This document shows positions 45,326-54,807 of a stretch of 64,000 nt of DNA, piece by piece. The notes under the pieces were generated by a model, which made no database searches, was not told the DNA's origin, and saw nothing but the letters and a program-made list of their open reading frames with translations. Position 1 is the stretch's first letter. Every line of letters starts with the position of its first letter. Origin of the DNA: Thiohalophilus sp. (GTDB lineage: Bacteria; Pseudomonadota; Gammaproteobacteria; UBA6429; Thiohalophilaceae); contig NZ_JAXHLN010000003.1 of the NCBI RefSeq assembly GCF_034522235.1, positions 2,170,001 through 2,234,000 on the forward strand. Reading direction: 5' to 3'. The translations under genes were made by a program, and so were the position numbers.

Positions 45326-46588
45326 TCAGACAGCCTCCAGTTTGCGCATGCCCTCGGGCAGCAGCTTGAAGTCCACCAGCGCGGTCACGAACGCCTTGGC
45401 GAAGCTGGCTTCATCCTCGTAGACCATCTTGTAATACTGGATCTTCATGGTCATGGCGCTGCCCAGCACGATGCCGCCGAAGGCCAGGAAGGAACCCAGG
45501 GCCAGAGTGGAGACGCCGGTAATCGCCTGGCCGACGGTGCAGCCCAGGGCCAGTACGCCGCCGATGCCCATCAGGGCCCCGCCGATCACGTGGTTGATAA
45601 AGTCGCGGAAATTGACGAACCATTCAACCCGGAACCCCCGGGAAATGATGGCCCAGAACAGGGAACCCAGGATCACGCCGAATACCGCCATCACCCCGAA
45701 CGTCAGGTAACGGCTGGCAAAGCCCTCGGAGGCATACCCCAGAGTCTGGCCGACAGGATTGATAAAGGTATAGGATTGGGTCCCGACCGAGCGCGGTGGC
45801 TGACCCGACTCCATGAAGCTCCAGTTATTGGGCTCGGCATAGCCCGACCAGGTGAAGGTTTCACCCCCGACATCGATGATCGCGGCGTCAGTCACATACC
45901 AGGCCCCCAGTATGGCCAGGCCGACAACCGCGCCGCCCAGGATATTATCGAAACTCTTGCGAAAATCCGCCGACTTGAACAAAACCCAGGCCAGCAAAGC
46001 GACCAGTAACAACCCGACCACAACACGGGTGACACCGGCTTCGCTGCCAAAGGCACGACCGAGCAGCGTCCCCAGATCCTGCTGGGAAGCCAGCGAGACC
46101 GTAGTCGGGTTGGTCCAGGGGTAGAACAGGAGGGAATAAATGGTCTGGTCGGTGCCCGGGAATGGGTTGAGCATGAAATAGGCACAGACGGCGATAGCCG
46201 CAAACACAATAATCGACTTGATATTGCCGCCGCCGATCCGGATCAGGGTCTTGCTGCCACAGCCGCTGCCATAGGTCATACCGATCCCGAACAGGACACC
46301 GCCCAGGATATATTCCAGCCAGGCAAAGTTGCTACCCCGATACGGCGGCACGGTTTGATCGACGCTGATCAATCCACTACCTTCGATAATAGCCACACCA
46401 AGCATGGCCACGGCAATGGCCAGCAGCCAGGCCCGGAACCGGCCGCTGTCGCCCATGTTGACCATGTCGGAGACCGAGCCCATGGTGCAGAAATTGGTTT
46501 TGTTGACGACCGCGCCCATAATGAAGGCAATGGCAAAGCCCAGCCACAATATCGTCCAGTGCGCGTCGGCAAAGCTTTCAAATGTCAT
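45326..46588 (-). CDS. YeeE/YedE (TsuA-like) sulfur-compound transporter
   Basis: YeeE/YedE proteins import thiosulfate or related sulfur species through conserved cysteines. The 420-residue inner-membrane protein (ATG at 46586-46588 with GAGAGGG upstream; the frame extends further without family features) has about nine or more helices and the three key Cys motifs NKTNFCTMGSVSDMVNMGD, YGSGCGSKTLIRIGGGN and LALGCTVGQAITGVSTLALG. It includes both halves of the fold in one chain. In a sox-bearing genome it may take thiosulfate or a persulfide into the cytoplasm to feed TusA; that link is inference. Confidence 0.87.
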   Translation of the reverse strand: MTFESFADAHWTILWLGFAIAFIMGAVVNKTNFCTMGSVSDMVNMGDSGRFRAWLLAIAVAMLGVAIIEGSGLISVDQTVPPYRGSNFAWLEYILGGVLFGIGMTYGSGCGSKTLIRIGGGNIKSIIVFAAIAVCAYFMLNPFPGTDQTIYSLLFYPWTNPTTVSLASQQDLGTLLGRAFGSEAGVTRVVVGLLLVALLAWVLFKSADFRKSFDNILGGAVVGLAILGAWYVTDAAIIDVGGETFTWSGYAEPNNWSFMESGQPPRSVGTQSYTFINPVGQTLGYASEGFASRYLTFGVMAVFGVILGSLFWAIISRGFRVEWFVNFRDFINHVIGGALMGIGGVLALGCTVGQAITGVSTLALGSFLAFGGIVLGSAMTMKIQYYKMVYEDEASFAKAFVTALVDFKLLPEGMRKLEAV

Positions 46589-46790
46589 GATACAACCCTC
46601 TCGATTTACGCAAGATATTATTTGTCCGCAGTCCGCGGGTGCCCCAGGCCCGACCGGTACCTCCTCCGCACAAGTCCGACCAAATGGCGGCATTGTACGG
46701 ACTTCCCCCAAAAGTGACCAGTTTCACAACCCCGCACTTCACCACCGGTGCATTTTGCACCTTAATATAAGTGAATGATTTATATAAGAT

Positions 46791-47465
46791 TCAGATCTGG
46801 TAGCAGGTCGGATCCGGGATATCGGTGGCCTCAAAGCCGGCCTTGCGCAAACGGCAGGCGTCACAGCGGCCACAGGCGCGGCATTGCGCGTCAGGCGCAT
46901 AGCAAGAGATCGTCAGGCCGTAATCGACTCCGAGGCGCGCTCCTTCGCGGATAATCTCCGACTTGCTCAGGCGAATCAACGGCGCCTCGATCCGAATCGG
47001 CCGGCCCTCGACCCCGCGTCGGGTAGCCAGATCGGCCAGTCGCTGGTAGGCGTCGATATACTCGGGCCGACAATCCGGATAGCCAGAGTAATCGACCGCG
47101 TTGACCCCAATAAAAATGGACTCGGCGTCCAGTACCTCAGCCCAGCCCAACGCCAGGGAGAGAAACACCGTGTTGCGGGCCGGCACATAGGTCACCGGAA
47201 TCCCCTCCCCGACGCCTTCATCCGGCACATCGATATTCTCATCGGTCAGCGCCGAGCCACCCAGATCGTTCATGTTCAGCTGCAGCAACTTGTGCTCGAC
47301 CGCCCCGAGTAACCGGGCCACCTGCTGCGCGGCTTCCAGCTCGCACTTATGGCGCTGGCCGTAATCGAAACTGATCGCATAACAGTCATACCCCTGCTCG
47401 CGGGCCAGCGCCAGCGCCGTCGCCGAATCCAGCCCGCCCGACACCAGCACCACCGCTTTTTTCAT
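46791..47465 (-). CDS. queC: 7-cyano-7-deazaguanine synthase QueC
   Basis: QueC converts carboxydeazaguanine and ammonia to preQ0 using ATP. The 224-residue product has the PP-loop [49 protein letters not shown], and the C-terminal zinc site [24 protein letters not shown]. It follows queE on the same strand, with a repeat between. Confidence 0.96.
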   Translation of the reverse strand: MKKAVVLVSGGLDSATALALAREQGYDCYAISFDYGQRHKCELEAAQQVARLLGAVEHKLLQLNMNDLGGSALTDENIDVPDEGVGEGIPVTYVPARNTVFLSLALGWAEVLDAESIFIGVNAVDYSGYPDCRPEYIDAYQRLADLATRRGVEGRPIRIEAPLIRLSKSEIIREGARLGVDYGLTISCYAPDAQCRACGRCDACRLRKAGFEATDIPDPTCYQI

Positions 47466-47487
47466 AACCTTATCCTCATAATAATTT

Positions 47488-47674
47488 CAACGCAGAGGCG
47501 CGGAGGCATTCAGAAAATTTTGAATTTTGAATGTTGAATGTTGAATTTTCAATTCACATATGTCGGACTCGGAAACGCAAACATATTAAACCGCTTCCAG
47601 AAGCATGTCCTGCTATCTGATACTTTATAATTTATTGCCAATTCAACATTCAACATTCAAAATTCAAAATTTTC
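47488..47674. repeat. Intergenic hairpin repeat (class B arms with one class A arm)
   Basis: A class A left arm (47488-47506, AACGCAGAGGCGCGGAGG) precedes class B arms at 47514-47556 (TTTTGAATTTTGAATGTTG, repeating) and 47640-47674 (ATTCAACATTCAACATTCAA...). The class A right arm is missing. The right B arm ends 2-3 bp from the queE stop. Confidence 0.85.
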
Positions 47675-47676
47675 TT

Positions 47677-48345
47677 TCAACGTCCCGGCTCGTCGCCCCA
47701 CAGGAGTTTGTGCAGTTGCAGTTGAAAGCGCACGGGCAGCTGGTCCTGCAGGATCCAGTCGGCCAGTTGGGCGGGCTTGAGAGTTTCGAACACCGGCGAG
47801 AACAGCACTTCGCAACGCCCGGCCAGGTTGTACTTGCGCAGCATTTCCACCGCCCAGTCGTAATCAGCCCTGTCGCCAATGACGAATTTCACCTGATCCT
47901 GCGGATTCAGGCAGTCGAGATTGGTATACAGGTTCTTGTCATTCTCACCGGAAGAAGGCGTTTTCAGATCCATCACCTTGATCACCCGCGGATCCAGCTG
48001 GCAGACATCCAGGGCGCCGGAGGTTTCCAGACTGACACTGTAACCGTGATCGCACAGTTGGGTGAGCAGGGCCGGACAGTTTTTCTGTGCCAGGGGTTCG
48101 CCGCCGGTCACGGTGATGTGGCGGGTGTTATAACGGCGCACTTCGGCGAGGATATCGGACAGCTCATACCATTGCCCGCCGCTGAAGGCGTAGCTGGTAT
48201 CGCAATAACCGCAGCGCAGGGGACAGCCGGTCAGGCGAATGAATACCGTCGGCAGACCGACCTGGCAGGCCTCGCCCTGCAGGGAATAGAATATCTCGGT
48301 GATTCGCAGGCGATCACCGGCGGCGTTGACCGTGTTCTGTGACAT
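47677..48345 (-). CDS. queE: 7-carboxy-7-deazaguanine synthase QueE
   Basis: QueE is a radical-SAM enzyme contracting carboxytetrahydropterin to the deazaguanine ring. The 222-residue product has ITEIFYSLQGEACQVGLPTV and the cluster motif CPLRCGYCDTSYAF, HITVTGGEPLAQKNCPALL and SLETSGALDV. Its ATG directly follows the cpoB stop, so it is co-transcribed with the tol-pal operon, as in many gammaproteobacteria. Confidence 0.96.
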   Translation of the reverse strand: MSQNTVNAAGDRLRITEIFYSLQGEACQVGLPTVFIRLTGCPLRCGYCDTSYAFSGGQWYELSDILAEVRRYNTRHITVTGGEPLAQKNCPALLTQLCDHGYSVSLETSGALDVCQLDPRVIKVMDLKTPSSGENDKNLYTNLDCLNPQDQVKFVIGDRADYDWAVEMLRKYNLAGRCEVLFSPVFETLKPAQLADWILQDQLPVRFQLQLHKLLWGDEPGR

Positions 48346-49185
48346 TTACCCGTTGCTCAGTTTGGCACGGATTTTCTGCAACAGATTGCGGGCCTGGCTC
48401 GCTTCGGTGGTGCCCGCATAGTCGTCGGCCAGCTGCTCGAGGATATCCCGTGCCGCCTGATACTCCTGCAACTGATTATAGCTGTAACCAATCTTGAGCA
48501 TGGCTTCGGCCACCTTGGGGCTATCGGGATAATGCTCGATCAGACTTTTATAATCACCGATTGCCGCGCGGAAATTGCGCTGCGCGTAGTTGGCCTCGCC
48601 CAACCAGTAGCGGGCGATATGGGCATAACGCCCGTCAGGATAGTTCTGTAAAAATTTGCCAAACGCGGCAATGGCCTTGTCATATTCCAGCTCGCGCAAC
48701 AGGTTAAAGGCTTCCTTATAGGCCTCCTGTTCTGTCTTGTTGACGGAAAGCGGCACTTCCCGGGCGCCCCCGGCAGCCGGCCGGGGCGTCTCCGTCATGC
48801 CGGTGCCAGTGCGCGGGACGGATTTGGGCGTGGAGGCGGATCGACCATCGGAACCGGCTGGCGGAGTCCCGGACTGTTCACGAGCATCGCCGCGCTCAAT
48901 CTGTAACAAGCGACGATCGAGATCGATATACAATTCACGTTGGCGCTTTTTCAGCTGCTCGATAGTATGGGTCTGTTCCTCGTTCTGACCACGCAATTCG
49001 CGAACTTCCTGCTCCAGACTGTTCAGGCGGATGAGAATATCCGCCAGCCCCTGGCTGTCGACCAGCCGTTCCAGCCGCTCCAACCGTTGTTCAGTTGATC
49101 GATTGCCGCTGTCCTGCGCCAGGGCGGGCGTCGATATCACACCGACCAGAAGCAACAACAAGCCACGATAATACAGAGTTTTCAT
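48346..49185 (-). CDS. cpoB: Cell division coordinator CpoB (YbgF)
   Basis: CpoB links peptidoglycan synthesis to outer-membrane constriction with Tol-Pal. The 279-residue product has a signal peptide (to PALA), an N-terminal coiled coil (RLERLERLVDSQGLADILIR, LEQEVRELRGQNEEQTH), a Pro/Ser/Gly linker, and three C-terminal TPR units (YKEAFNLLRELEYDKAIAAF, YPDGRYAHIARYWLGEANY, YPDSPKVAEAMLKIGYSYNQ). It lies 1 bp after pal. Confidence 0.95.
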   Translation of the reverse strand: MKTLYYRGLLLLLVGVISTPALAQDSGNRSTEQRLERLERLVDSQGLADILIRLNSLEQEVRELRGQNEEQTHTIEQLKKRQRELYIDLDRRLLQIERGDAREQSGTPPAGSDGRSASTPKSVPRTGTGMTETPRPAAGGAREVPLSVNKTEQEAYKEAFNLLRELEYDKAIAAFGKFLQNYPDGRYAHIARYWLGEANYAQRNFRAAIGDYKSLIEHYPDSPKVAEAMLKIGYSYNQLQEYQAARDILEQLADDYAGTTEASQARNLLQKIRAKLSNG

Positions 49186-49186
49186 A

Positions 49187-49732
49187 TCAAAACCCGGAGT
49201 AAAGGATCTCGACCCGCCGGTTCAGACGCCAGGCCGATTCATTATGTTCCAATGCCACCGGACGCTCCTCGCCAAAGCTGATCACCTGGATCTGTTCGGA
49301 TGACACACCCTGCACTTGCAACAATTGCTCCACCGCCTGTGCCCGGCGTTCGCCCAGCGCCAGATTGTATTCCCGGGTACCGCGCTCATCGGCATGCCCT
49401 TCCAGAACCACATCGACATCGGGATTACGGCTCAAAAAAGCCGCATGAGCATCGATCACTTCGCGTTGTTCGTCAGTGATCTTGCTGCTGTCAAAATCAA
49501 AATAGAGAACCCGTTTGGAGAGCGGACTGTCCGGATCGTTCAGCTCTTCCATCCGGGCGCCGCGGCCAAGGTCCCCGGCGAACCGCCGATCACCCTCCTC
49601 CTGTGTCGTTTCCGCGTCACGGCTATCGGCTGCCCCCTCGTCGCCGGGGGGTTTGACCGGGCCAAAGCGACATCCACCCAGAGTCAACAGGACTGAAAGC
49701 AATACAAGATAAGTCAGAAACTGGCGCATCAT
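49187..49732 (-). CDS. pal: Peptidoglycan-associated lipoprotein Pal
   Basis: Pal is an outer-membrane lipoprotein that binds peptidoglycan and TolB. The product (181 residues from 49732) has the lipobox LLTLGGC, a disordered acidic linker and an OmpA-like domain: VLYFDFDSSKITDEQREVID, VVLEGHADERGTREYNLALG, RRAQAVEQLLQVQGV. Two adjacent ATGs follow AAGGAG; either could start. The longer frame to 49801 overlaps tolB and is rejected. Confidence 0.95.
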   Translation of the reverse strand: MMRQFLTYLVLLSVLLTLGGCRFGPVKPPGDEGAADSRDAETTQEEGDRRFAGDLGRGARMEELNDPDSPLSKRVLYFDFDSSKITDEQREVIDAHAAFLSRNPDVDVVLEGHADERGTREYNLALGERRAQAVEQLLQVQGVSSEQIQVISFGEERPVALEHNESAWRLNRRVEILYSGF

Positions 49733-49757
49733 ATTCTCCTTGGATGTTTTCCCGTGA

Positions 49758-51077
49758 TTATTCGGGCCGCATTGGCGACCAGGCCGGTTCGCGCACATCA
49801 CCCTGTTGCAAACTCAGTCGCTGCTGAGCACGCCCGTCGACCGACACGGCAGCAAGGATACCGCGATAATTTGCCTCGGTTGCATAGATAATCATACTAC
49901 CATTTGGCGCAAAACTGGGCGACTCATCCAGCCGCGAATCGGTTAATACCCGGAACAGTCCGCTGTCCCGATCCAGAACCCCGATCCGGAAATTGCCCTC
50001 CTCCCGGTGCACCATGGCGATATGCCGCCCGTCCGGCGCGACACTGGCGCGCGCATTATAACGGCCCTGGAAGGTCAGCCGCCCGGGCCGATTGGTCGGA
50101 CGCATCTCGTTGTTCAGCATCACCTCGTACAGCTGTGGTGAGCCGCCGCGATCCGAGGTAAATACCAGTCCCTTGCCATCAGGCAGCCAGGCCGGTTCGG
50201 TATCGATCGCCCTGTTGCGGGTAATCCGCTGCAATGACCGGCTTTCGATATGCATCACATAGATTTCCGGATTGCCGTCGCGCGACAGGGTCATGGCCAG
50301 ATATTTGCCATCCGGCGACCAGGCCGGGGAACTGTTCAGGCCGTTAAACGCCGCAAGCCGCCGATTCTCACCGCTGACAATATTCTGTATATAGATCTCC
50401 GAGCGTCCGCGGGCGAAAGAGACGAAGACCAGCTGCTTGCCATCCGGGGACCAGCCTGGCGAAAGCACCGGCTGACGGGATTGATAGACAATCTGTTCAT
50501 TGTGCCCGTCGGAGTCGGCGATGGCCAGTTGATAAGTCGGTTTATCGGTCCGATCGCCGGTTACGGTGATATAGGCGATAAAGGTATCGAACGCGCCGCG
50601 CTTGCCGGTAATCTTTTGATAGATGATATCGCTGATCTGATGGGCCGTACGCCGCAGTCCCGTCTCCCCGGTGCGCATGCTGTAACCGGCCAGTTGCTGT
50701 CGTCGGTTCACATCCAGCAGTTGGAACTGCACGGTATAACTGCCGTCCTCGCGTGGCAACACTTTGCCGACAACCAGATGATTGACCTTCAATGCCCGCC
50801 AGTCGGTATAGTTGACTTGCGACGCCTGATGCGGACGGGCAATCAGATCACTTTTATCCAGTGGCCGGAAAAAACCGCTGCGCTGCAGATCGGCGGCAAC
50901 AATGCCATCAATCTGCTCGGGTGCCTCACCCTCTCCCCCCCAGGCAAAGGGCACCACGGCGATCGGCATGGCATCGTCCGCCCCCTGGGTGATCTCGATG
51001 GTCAGGACAGCCCGGGCCGGTAAACTGATCAACAGCCACAGTGTCGTGAACAGACAAGCTCGCTTAATCCAGTTCAT
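49758..51077 (-). CDS. tolB: Tol-Pal system beta-propeller protein TolB
   Basis: TolB is the periplasmic propeller of Tol-Pal. The 439-residue product has a signal peptide (to ARAV), an N-terminal domain (IAVVPFAWGGEG, DGIVAADLQRSGFFRPLDKS) and WD/PD40-type repeats (LSPGWSPDGKQLVFVSFARGR, SSPAWSPDGKYLAMTLSRDG, EPAWLPDGKGLVFTSDRGGS). Its ATG overlaps the tolA stop by one base (TGATG). Confidence 0.97.
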   Translation of the reverse strand: MNWIKRACLFTTLWLLISLPARAVLTIEITQGADDAMPIAVVPFAWGGEGEAPEQIDGIVAADLQRSGFFRPLDKSDLIARPHQASQVNYTDWRALKVNHLVVGKVLPREDGSYTVQFQLLDVNRRQQLAGYSMRTGETGLRRTAHQISDIIYQKITGKRGAFDTFIAYITVTGDRTDKPTYQLAIADSDGHNEQIVYQSRQPVLSPGWSPDGKQLVFVSFARGRSEIYIQNIVSGENRRLAAFNGLNSSPAWSPDGKYLAMTLSRDGNPEIYVMHIESRSLQRITRNRAIDTEPAWLPDGKGLVFTSDRGGSPQLYEVMLNNEMRPTNRPGRLTFQGRYNARASVAPDGRHIAMVHREEGNFRIGVLDRDSGLFRVLTDSRLDESPSFAPNGSMIIYATEANYRGILAAVSVDGRAQQRLSLQQGDVREPAWSPMRPE

Positions 51078-51997
51078 CAGCGTTTATCCTCCGGCGCAAA
51101 AACAAATTCGATTTCCCGGAACTCGTCAAACAGTCCCGAATCCACACCGGGAACCGGCAGGGGCGCCGCGCTGTAGACCGCATCTTCCACCGATCGATCA
51201 AACGCGGCATCGCCGCTCCTTTGGGTAATTCTCACGTTGGCCACTTCGCCCCCGGGTAATAATCTCACCACAATTTCACAACGCATGCCACTGCCGGCCG
51301 TGGCGGGTATCCGCCAATGCCGGGTAATACTCTCCTTGATCCGGCTTTTATACCGGTTAATTTCATCACCATGGCGCGCCAGCCACTCACGGCGTGCCTG
51401 GGCCTCGGCTTCCGCTTCCAGTTCCGCCTGCAGTTCCTGCTCACGGCGTTTCTGTTCCTCTGCCTCGCGCGCCTTACGTGCCTCTTCTTCGCGCCGTTCT
51501 TGTTCCTCCGCCTCGCGTCGTTTACGCGCCTCTTCCTCGCGCCGCTTTTGTTCCTCCGCCTCGCGCTGCTTGCGCGCTTCCTCCTCTTTACGACGTTGCT
51601 CTTCTTCCGCCTCACGCTGCTTTTTCAGTTCGGCCTGACGTTGTGCTTCCGCTTCCATGCGTTTCTTCTCCTCCGCCTTCTCGCGTTGCCGCCGCGCCGC
51701 TTCCTCGCGGCGTTTTTTTGCTTCTGCTTCACGCTGTTTTTTCAGTTCGGCCTGACGCCGGCGTTCCTGCTCGGCCTGGCGTTTTTTCTCTTCCGCTTCG
51801 CGCAGTCGTTGTTCCCTGGCTTCAAACTCCCGCTCGTTAACCGCCCTGGCCTCGATGACCTCTATCTCTTCTTGCTTGCCGGAAGCGGCCTCCTCGGTGG
51901 GCCAGTCGATGTTGATCATCAACACCACCACCAGCAACACATGCACCAGCACGGCAGCCAGCACCGCCAGCGGAGAACTTTTGATAATTTGCCACAT
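51077..51997 (-). CDS. tolA: Cell envelope integrity protein TolA
   Basis: TolA spans the periplasm to connect TolQR to Pal. The 306-residue product has one N-terminal membrane helix (SPLAVLAAVLVHVLLVVVLM), a long charged helical domain of repeating EEARKQREAEEQKRR-like blocks (about residues 50-205), and a C-terminal globular domain (GDEINRYKSRIKESITRHWR, GMRCEIVVRLLPGGEVANVR). The repeat DNA near 51440-51640 is internally repetitive and could vary in length between strains. Shorter than E. coli TolA. Confidence 0.94.
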   Translation of the reverse strand: MWQIIKSSPLAVLAAVLVHVLLVVVLMINIDWPTEEAASGKQEEIEVIEARAVNEREFEAREQRLREAEEKKRQAEQERRRQAELKKQREAEAKKRREEAARRQREKAEEKKRMEAEAQRQAELKKQREAEEEQRRKEEEARKQREAEEQKRREEEARKRREAEEQERREEEARKAREAEEQKRREQELQAELEAEAEAQARREWLARHGDEINRYKSRIKESITRHWRIPATAGSGMRCEIVVRLLPGGEVANVRITQRSGDAAFDRSVEDAVYSAAPLPVPGVDSGLFDEFREIEFVFAPEDKR

Positions 51998-51999
51998 AC

Positions 52000-52440
52000 T
52001 CAGTTATCAGACTCATCCGGCGAGCGGGTGACCAGGCCCAGATCCCTGACGCCCGCCTCCTGCAAGGTTGCCATCACCGCCACCACGTGGCCATAACTGG
52101 CATCCCGATCACCCTTGATATAAACCGTCTTGTCGCTGCGCTGGCGCAATACCGCCCTGACGCGTTGTACCAGCGCCTCGGCTGCCAACGGCGTATCGGT
52201 TTGTTCCCCCAGGTTAAGAAAATAATCGCCCTCGCGATTGACCGACACCACCAGAGGTTCTTCCTGCGTCTCTTCCAGCGTTCTGGCCCCGCTTTGGGGC
52301 AGGCTGACCTCGACACCCTGGCTCAGCAGAGGTGCGGTGACCATAAAAATAATCAGCAACACCAGCATGACATCAATGTAGGGCACCACATTGATCTCGG
52401 ACATACGCTTGTGTTTGACGCGTCCTGCGATAACCCTCAT
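52000..52440 (-). CDS. tolR: Tol-Pal system protein TolR
   Basis: TolR is the inner-membrane anchor partner of TolQ. The 146-residue product has the membrane helix with the proton-relevant Asp (INVVPYIDVMLVLLIIFMVT) and a periplasmic ExbD-like domain (EPLVVSVNREGDYFLNLGEQ, VYIKGDRDASYGHVVAVMAT). It overlaps tolQ by 4 bp. Confidence 0.96.
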   Translation of the reverse strand: MRVIAGRVKHKRMSEINVVPYIDVMLVLLIIFMVTAPLLSQGVEVSLPQSGARTLEETQEEPLVVSVNREGDYFLNLGEQTDTPLAAEALVQRVRAVLRQRSDKTVYIKGDRDASYGHVVAVMATLQEAGVRDLGLVTRSPDESDN

Positions 52441-53129
52441 GACTGACCTGTTTCCATGCTGGTATGGGTCTGACGCTGCAGGATGGAGGAGAATTCCTCG
52501 GCGAAAATATCGTAGCGGCTGATCAACCGTTCCACGTCATTGGAATAACGGTTATAGGCCACCACCGCCGGTATGGCGGCAAACAGTCCCATCGCCGTGG
52601 CAATCAATGCTTCGGCGATACCCGGCGCGACCGTGGCAATGGTGGCCTGCCTGACAGCACCCAATCCCATGAAGGCATTCATGATGCCCCAGACCGTGCC
52701 GAACAGTCCGACATAGGGGCTGGTGGAACCCACCGTCGCCAGAAACGACAAATGATGTTCCAGCCGATCGATTTCGCGATTGAGCGCCACCCGCATGGCC
52801 CGTTGCGTGCCCTCGACAACCGCGCTCAGTTCCACGTTACGGCTTTTGCGCAGGTGAGCAAACTCCCGGAAACCGGCTTCGAAAATCAGTTCCATGCCAT
52901 CCAGTTGATTCCGGCGACCGGACAGGCGCTTGTACAACTCACCCAGGTCGACGCCGGACCAGAAGCGTCGCTCGAACTGATCGGCCCCGGCCCGCGCCCG
53001 TTTTATAACGGAATATTTGAAAAAGATCAGGGTCCAGGATAGTACCGATACCACCAGCAGTAACAGCATGACCAGTTGAACGACGAAACTGGCGTCAAGA
53101 ATCAGATGAGTTAATGACATTTCAGGCAA
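52437..53129 (-). CDS. tolQ: Tol-Pal system proton-channel subunit TolQ
   Basis: TolQ with TolR forms the proton-driven motor of Tol-Pal. The 230-residue product has three membrane segments, ASFVVQLVMLLLLVVSVLSW, LSFLATVGSTSPYVGLFGTVWGIMNAF (family signature) and GIAEALIATAMGLFAAIPAVVAYNRY. It lies 18 bp after ybgC. Confidence 0.97.
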   Translation of the reverse strand: MPEMSLTHLILDASFVVQLVMLLLLVVSVLSWTLIFFKYSVIKRARAGADQFERRFWSGVDLGELYKRLSGRRNQLDGMELIFEAGFREFAHLRKSRNVELSAVVEGTQRAMRVALNREIDRLEHHLSFLATVGSTSPYVGLFGTVWGIMNAFMGLGAVRQATIATVAPGIAEALIATAMGLFAAIPAVVAYNRYSNDVERLISRYDIFAEEFSSILQRQTHTSMETGQS

Positions 53130-53147
53130 ACTGTTATCCCCCGGCGG

Positions 53148-53546
53148 TTAAAGTTGTTGTTGCAGCGGAGCCGGAATAGCACGTGGCTTGAAACTGTTCG
53201 CTTCGAGACTGGCGATTTTAACTTCACCGTCACACAACAGGATATTGTCCGACTCACGACGAATGGCTTGTGCAAAGGTCAGGCTGGCCTTACCGGTTTC
53301 CATCACCTTGACGCTGACCACGAGTCTGTCGTTAAACCGCGCCGGCTGCCGGTAATCCACCTGTACCCGACGCACAGCAAATAGGACATTGTGTTGCGCA
53401 ATGAGTTCATCCTGTTCAAAGCCCAGCTTGCGCAACCACTCGGTACGGGCCCGTTCCATGAACCTGAGATAATTGGCGTAATACACCACGCCGCCGGCAT
53501 CCGTATCTTCGTAATAAACCCGCACCGGCCATAGGAACTCGTTCAC
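53148..53546 (-). CDS. ybgC: Tol-Pal system-associated acyl-CoA thioesterase YbgC
   Basis: YbgC is a hotdog-fold thioesterase encoded at the head of tol-pal operons. The 132-residue product has WPVRVYYEDTDAGGVVYYANYLRFMERARTEW, containing the catalytic Asp in YEDTDAGG, then VRRVQVDYRQPARFNDRLVV. Placement directly before tolQ is standard. Confidence 0.95.
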   Translation of the reverse strand: MNEFLWPVRVYYEDTDAGGVVYYANYLRFMERARTEWLRKLGFEQDELIAQHNVLFAVRRVQVDYRQPARFNDRLVVSVKVMETGKASLTFAQAIRRESDNILLCDGEVKIASLEANSFKPRAIPAPLQQQL

Positions 53547-53570
53547 GCTTCAATTACTCCCAGAAATATT

Positions 53571-53710
53571 TCACCGCAGAGAAAGAAATAATTTTGAATT
53601 CTAAATGTTGAATTTTGAATTAAATCTGACTCTGCAATTCAAAATTTAAAATTTAAAATTTAAAATTCAACATTCAACATTCAACATTATATTCTGCCGT
53701 CTCTGCGGTA
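53571..53710. repeat. Composite intergenic hairpin repeat (classes A+B)
   Basis: Short outer arms (TCACCGCAGAGAAAG at 53571 and CCGTCTCTGCGGTAAAA to 53710) enclose inner AT-rich arms: left TTTTGAATTCTAAATGTTG..., right four AAAATTT-type heptamers followed by three ATTCAAC heptamers. The outer arms are reduced to about one CGCAGAG unit. It ends about 15 bp from the ruvB stop. Confidence 0.9.
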
Positions 53711-53724
53711 AAAAAGCTTTTCGC

Positions 53725-54780
53725 TTAATCCTTTTGACTGTCGAACATATCCAGGGAGGCGGCGGCCGCAGGCTCTGTCGTCGGCGCGGGCAGGCCGAAG
53801 TGGAGATAGGCGTGGCGGGTCGCTATGCGCCCGCGCGGGGTGCGCATCATAAAACCCTGTTGAATCAGATAAGGTTCGAGCACATCCTCGATCGTGCCGC
53901 GCTCCTCGCCGATGGCCGACGCCAGATTGTCGATACCCACCGGACCGCCGCCGAATTTCTCGATAATGGTCAGCAACAGTTTGCGATCCATCATGTCAAA
54001 ACCGTGATTGTCCACATCCAGCATATCCAGCGCCTGATGGGCTACAGCGGCGCTGATGCGCCCGTCAGCCTTGACCTGGGCGTAATCGCGGACCCGGCGC
54101 AATAGCCGGTTGGTAATCCGCGGCGTGCCCCGGGAGCGGCGGGCGATCTCCAGCGCCCCCTCGGGTTCGAGCTCCACCTCCAGAATCTGCGCGGAACGGC
54201 GCACGATACGGATCAAATCCTCGGGACTGTAGAATTCCAGCCGCTGCACGATGCCGAAGCGATCCCGTAGCGGCGAGGTGAGCAGGCCGGCACGGGTGGT
54301 GGCACCGACCAGGGTAAATGGCGGCAGATCCAGCTTGATCGAGCGGGCCGCCGGCCCCTCGCCGATCATGATATCGATCTGGTAGTCCTCCATGGCCGGA
54401 TAGAGGATCTCCTCCACCACTGGACTGAGACGGTGAATTTCGTCCACGAACAGCACATCATGGGGCTCCAGATTGGTCAGCAACGCCGCCAGGTCACCGG
54501 GGCGCTCCAGCACCGGGCCGGAGGAGTGCTTCATGCTCACACCCAGCTCGTTGGCGATGATGTGCGACAGGGTGGTCTTGCCCAGCCCGGGCGGGCCGAA
54601 GATCAGCACATGATCCAGCGATTCGCCGCGGCTACGCGCCGCCTCGATGAAAATCCCCATCTGCTCGCACACCGCCGCCTGGCCTACATAATCGGCCAGC
54701 CTGGCCGGCCGGATGGCCCGGTCCAGGGCATCCTCGGTACCCTGCTGCCGGGCGGCGATAAGGCGATCGTTGTCAATCAT
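53725..54780 (-). CDS. ruvB: Holliday junction branch-migration ATPase RuvB
   Basis: RuvB is the AAA+ motor of the RuvAB branch-migration complex. The 351-residue product has [18 protein letters not shown], Walker [18 protein letters not shown], Walker [13 protein letters not shown], sensor [19 protein letters not shown], and the winged-helix ending ([23 protein letters not shown]). It lies 27 bp after ruvA. Confidence 0.97.
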   Translation of the reverse strand: MIDNDRLIAARQQGTEDALDRAIRPARLADYVGQAAVCEQMGIFIEAARSRGESLDHVLIFGPPGLGKTTLSHIIANELGVSMKHSSGPVLERPGDLAALLTNLEPHDVLFVDEIHRLSPVVEEILYPAMEDYQIDIMIGEGPAARSIKLDLPPFTLVGATTRAGLLTSPLRDRFGIVQRLEFYSPEDLIRIVRRSAQILEVELEPEGALEIARRSRGTPRITNRLLRRVRDYAQVKADGRISAAVAHQALDMLDVDNHGFDMMDRKLLLTIIEKFGGGPVGIDNLASAIGEERGTIEDVLEPYLIQQGFMMRTPRGRIATRHAYLHFGLPAPTTEPAAAASLDMFDSQKD

Positions 54781-54807
54781 GGCTGCGATAAGTCTTTGTT
54801 TATATAA

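Noticed and set aside
51237-52096. Leu/Phe-rich membrane-protein-like frame on the + strand
   Set aside because: It is the antisense of the charged TolA repeat region, which always gives hydrophobic-looking shadows.
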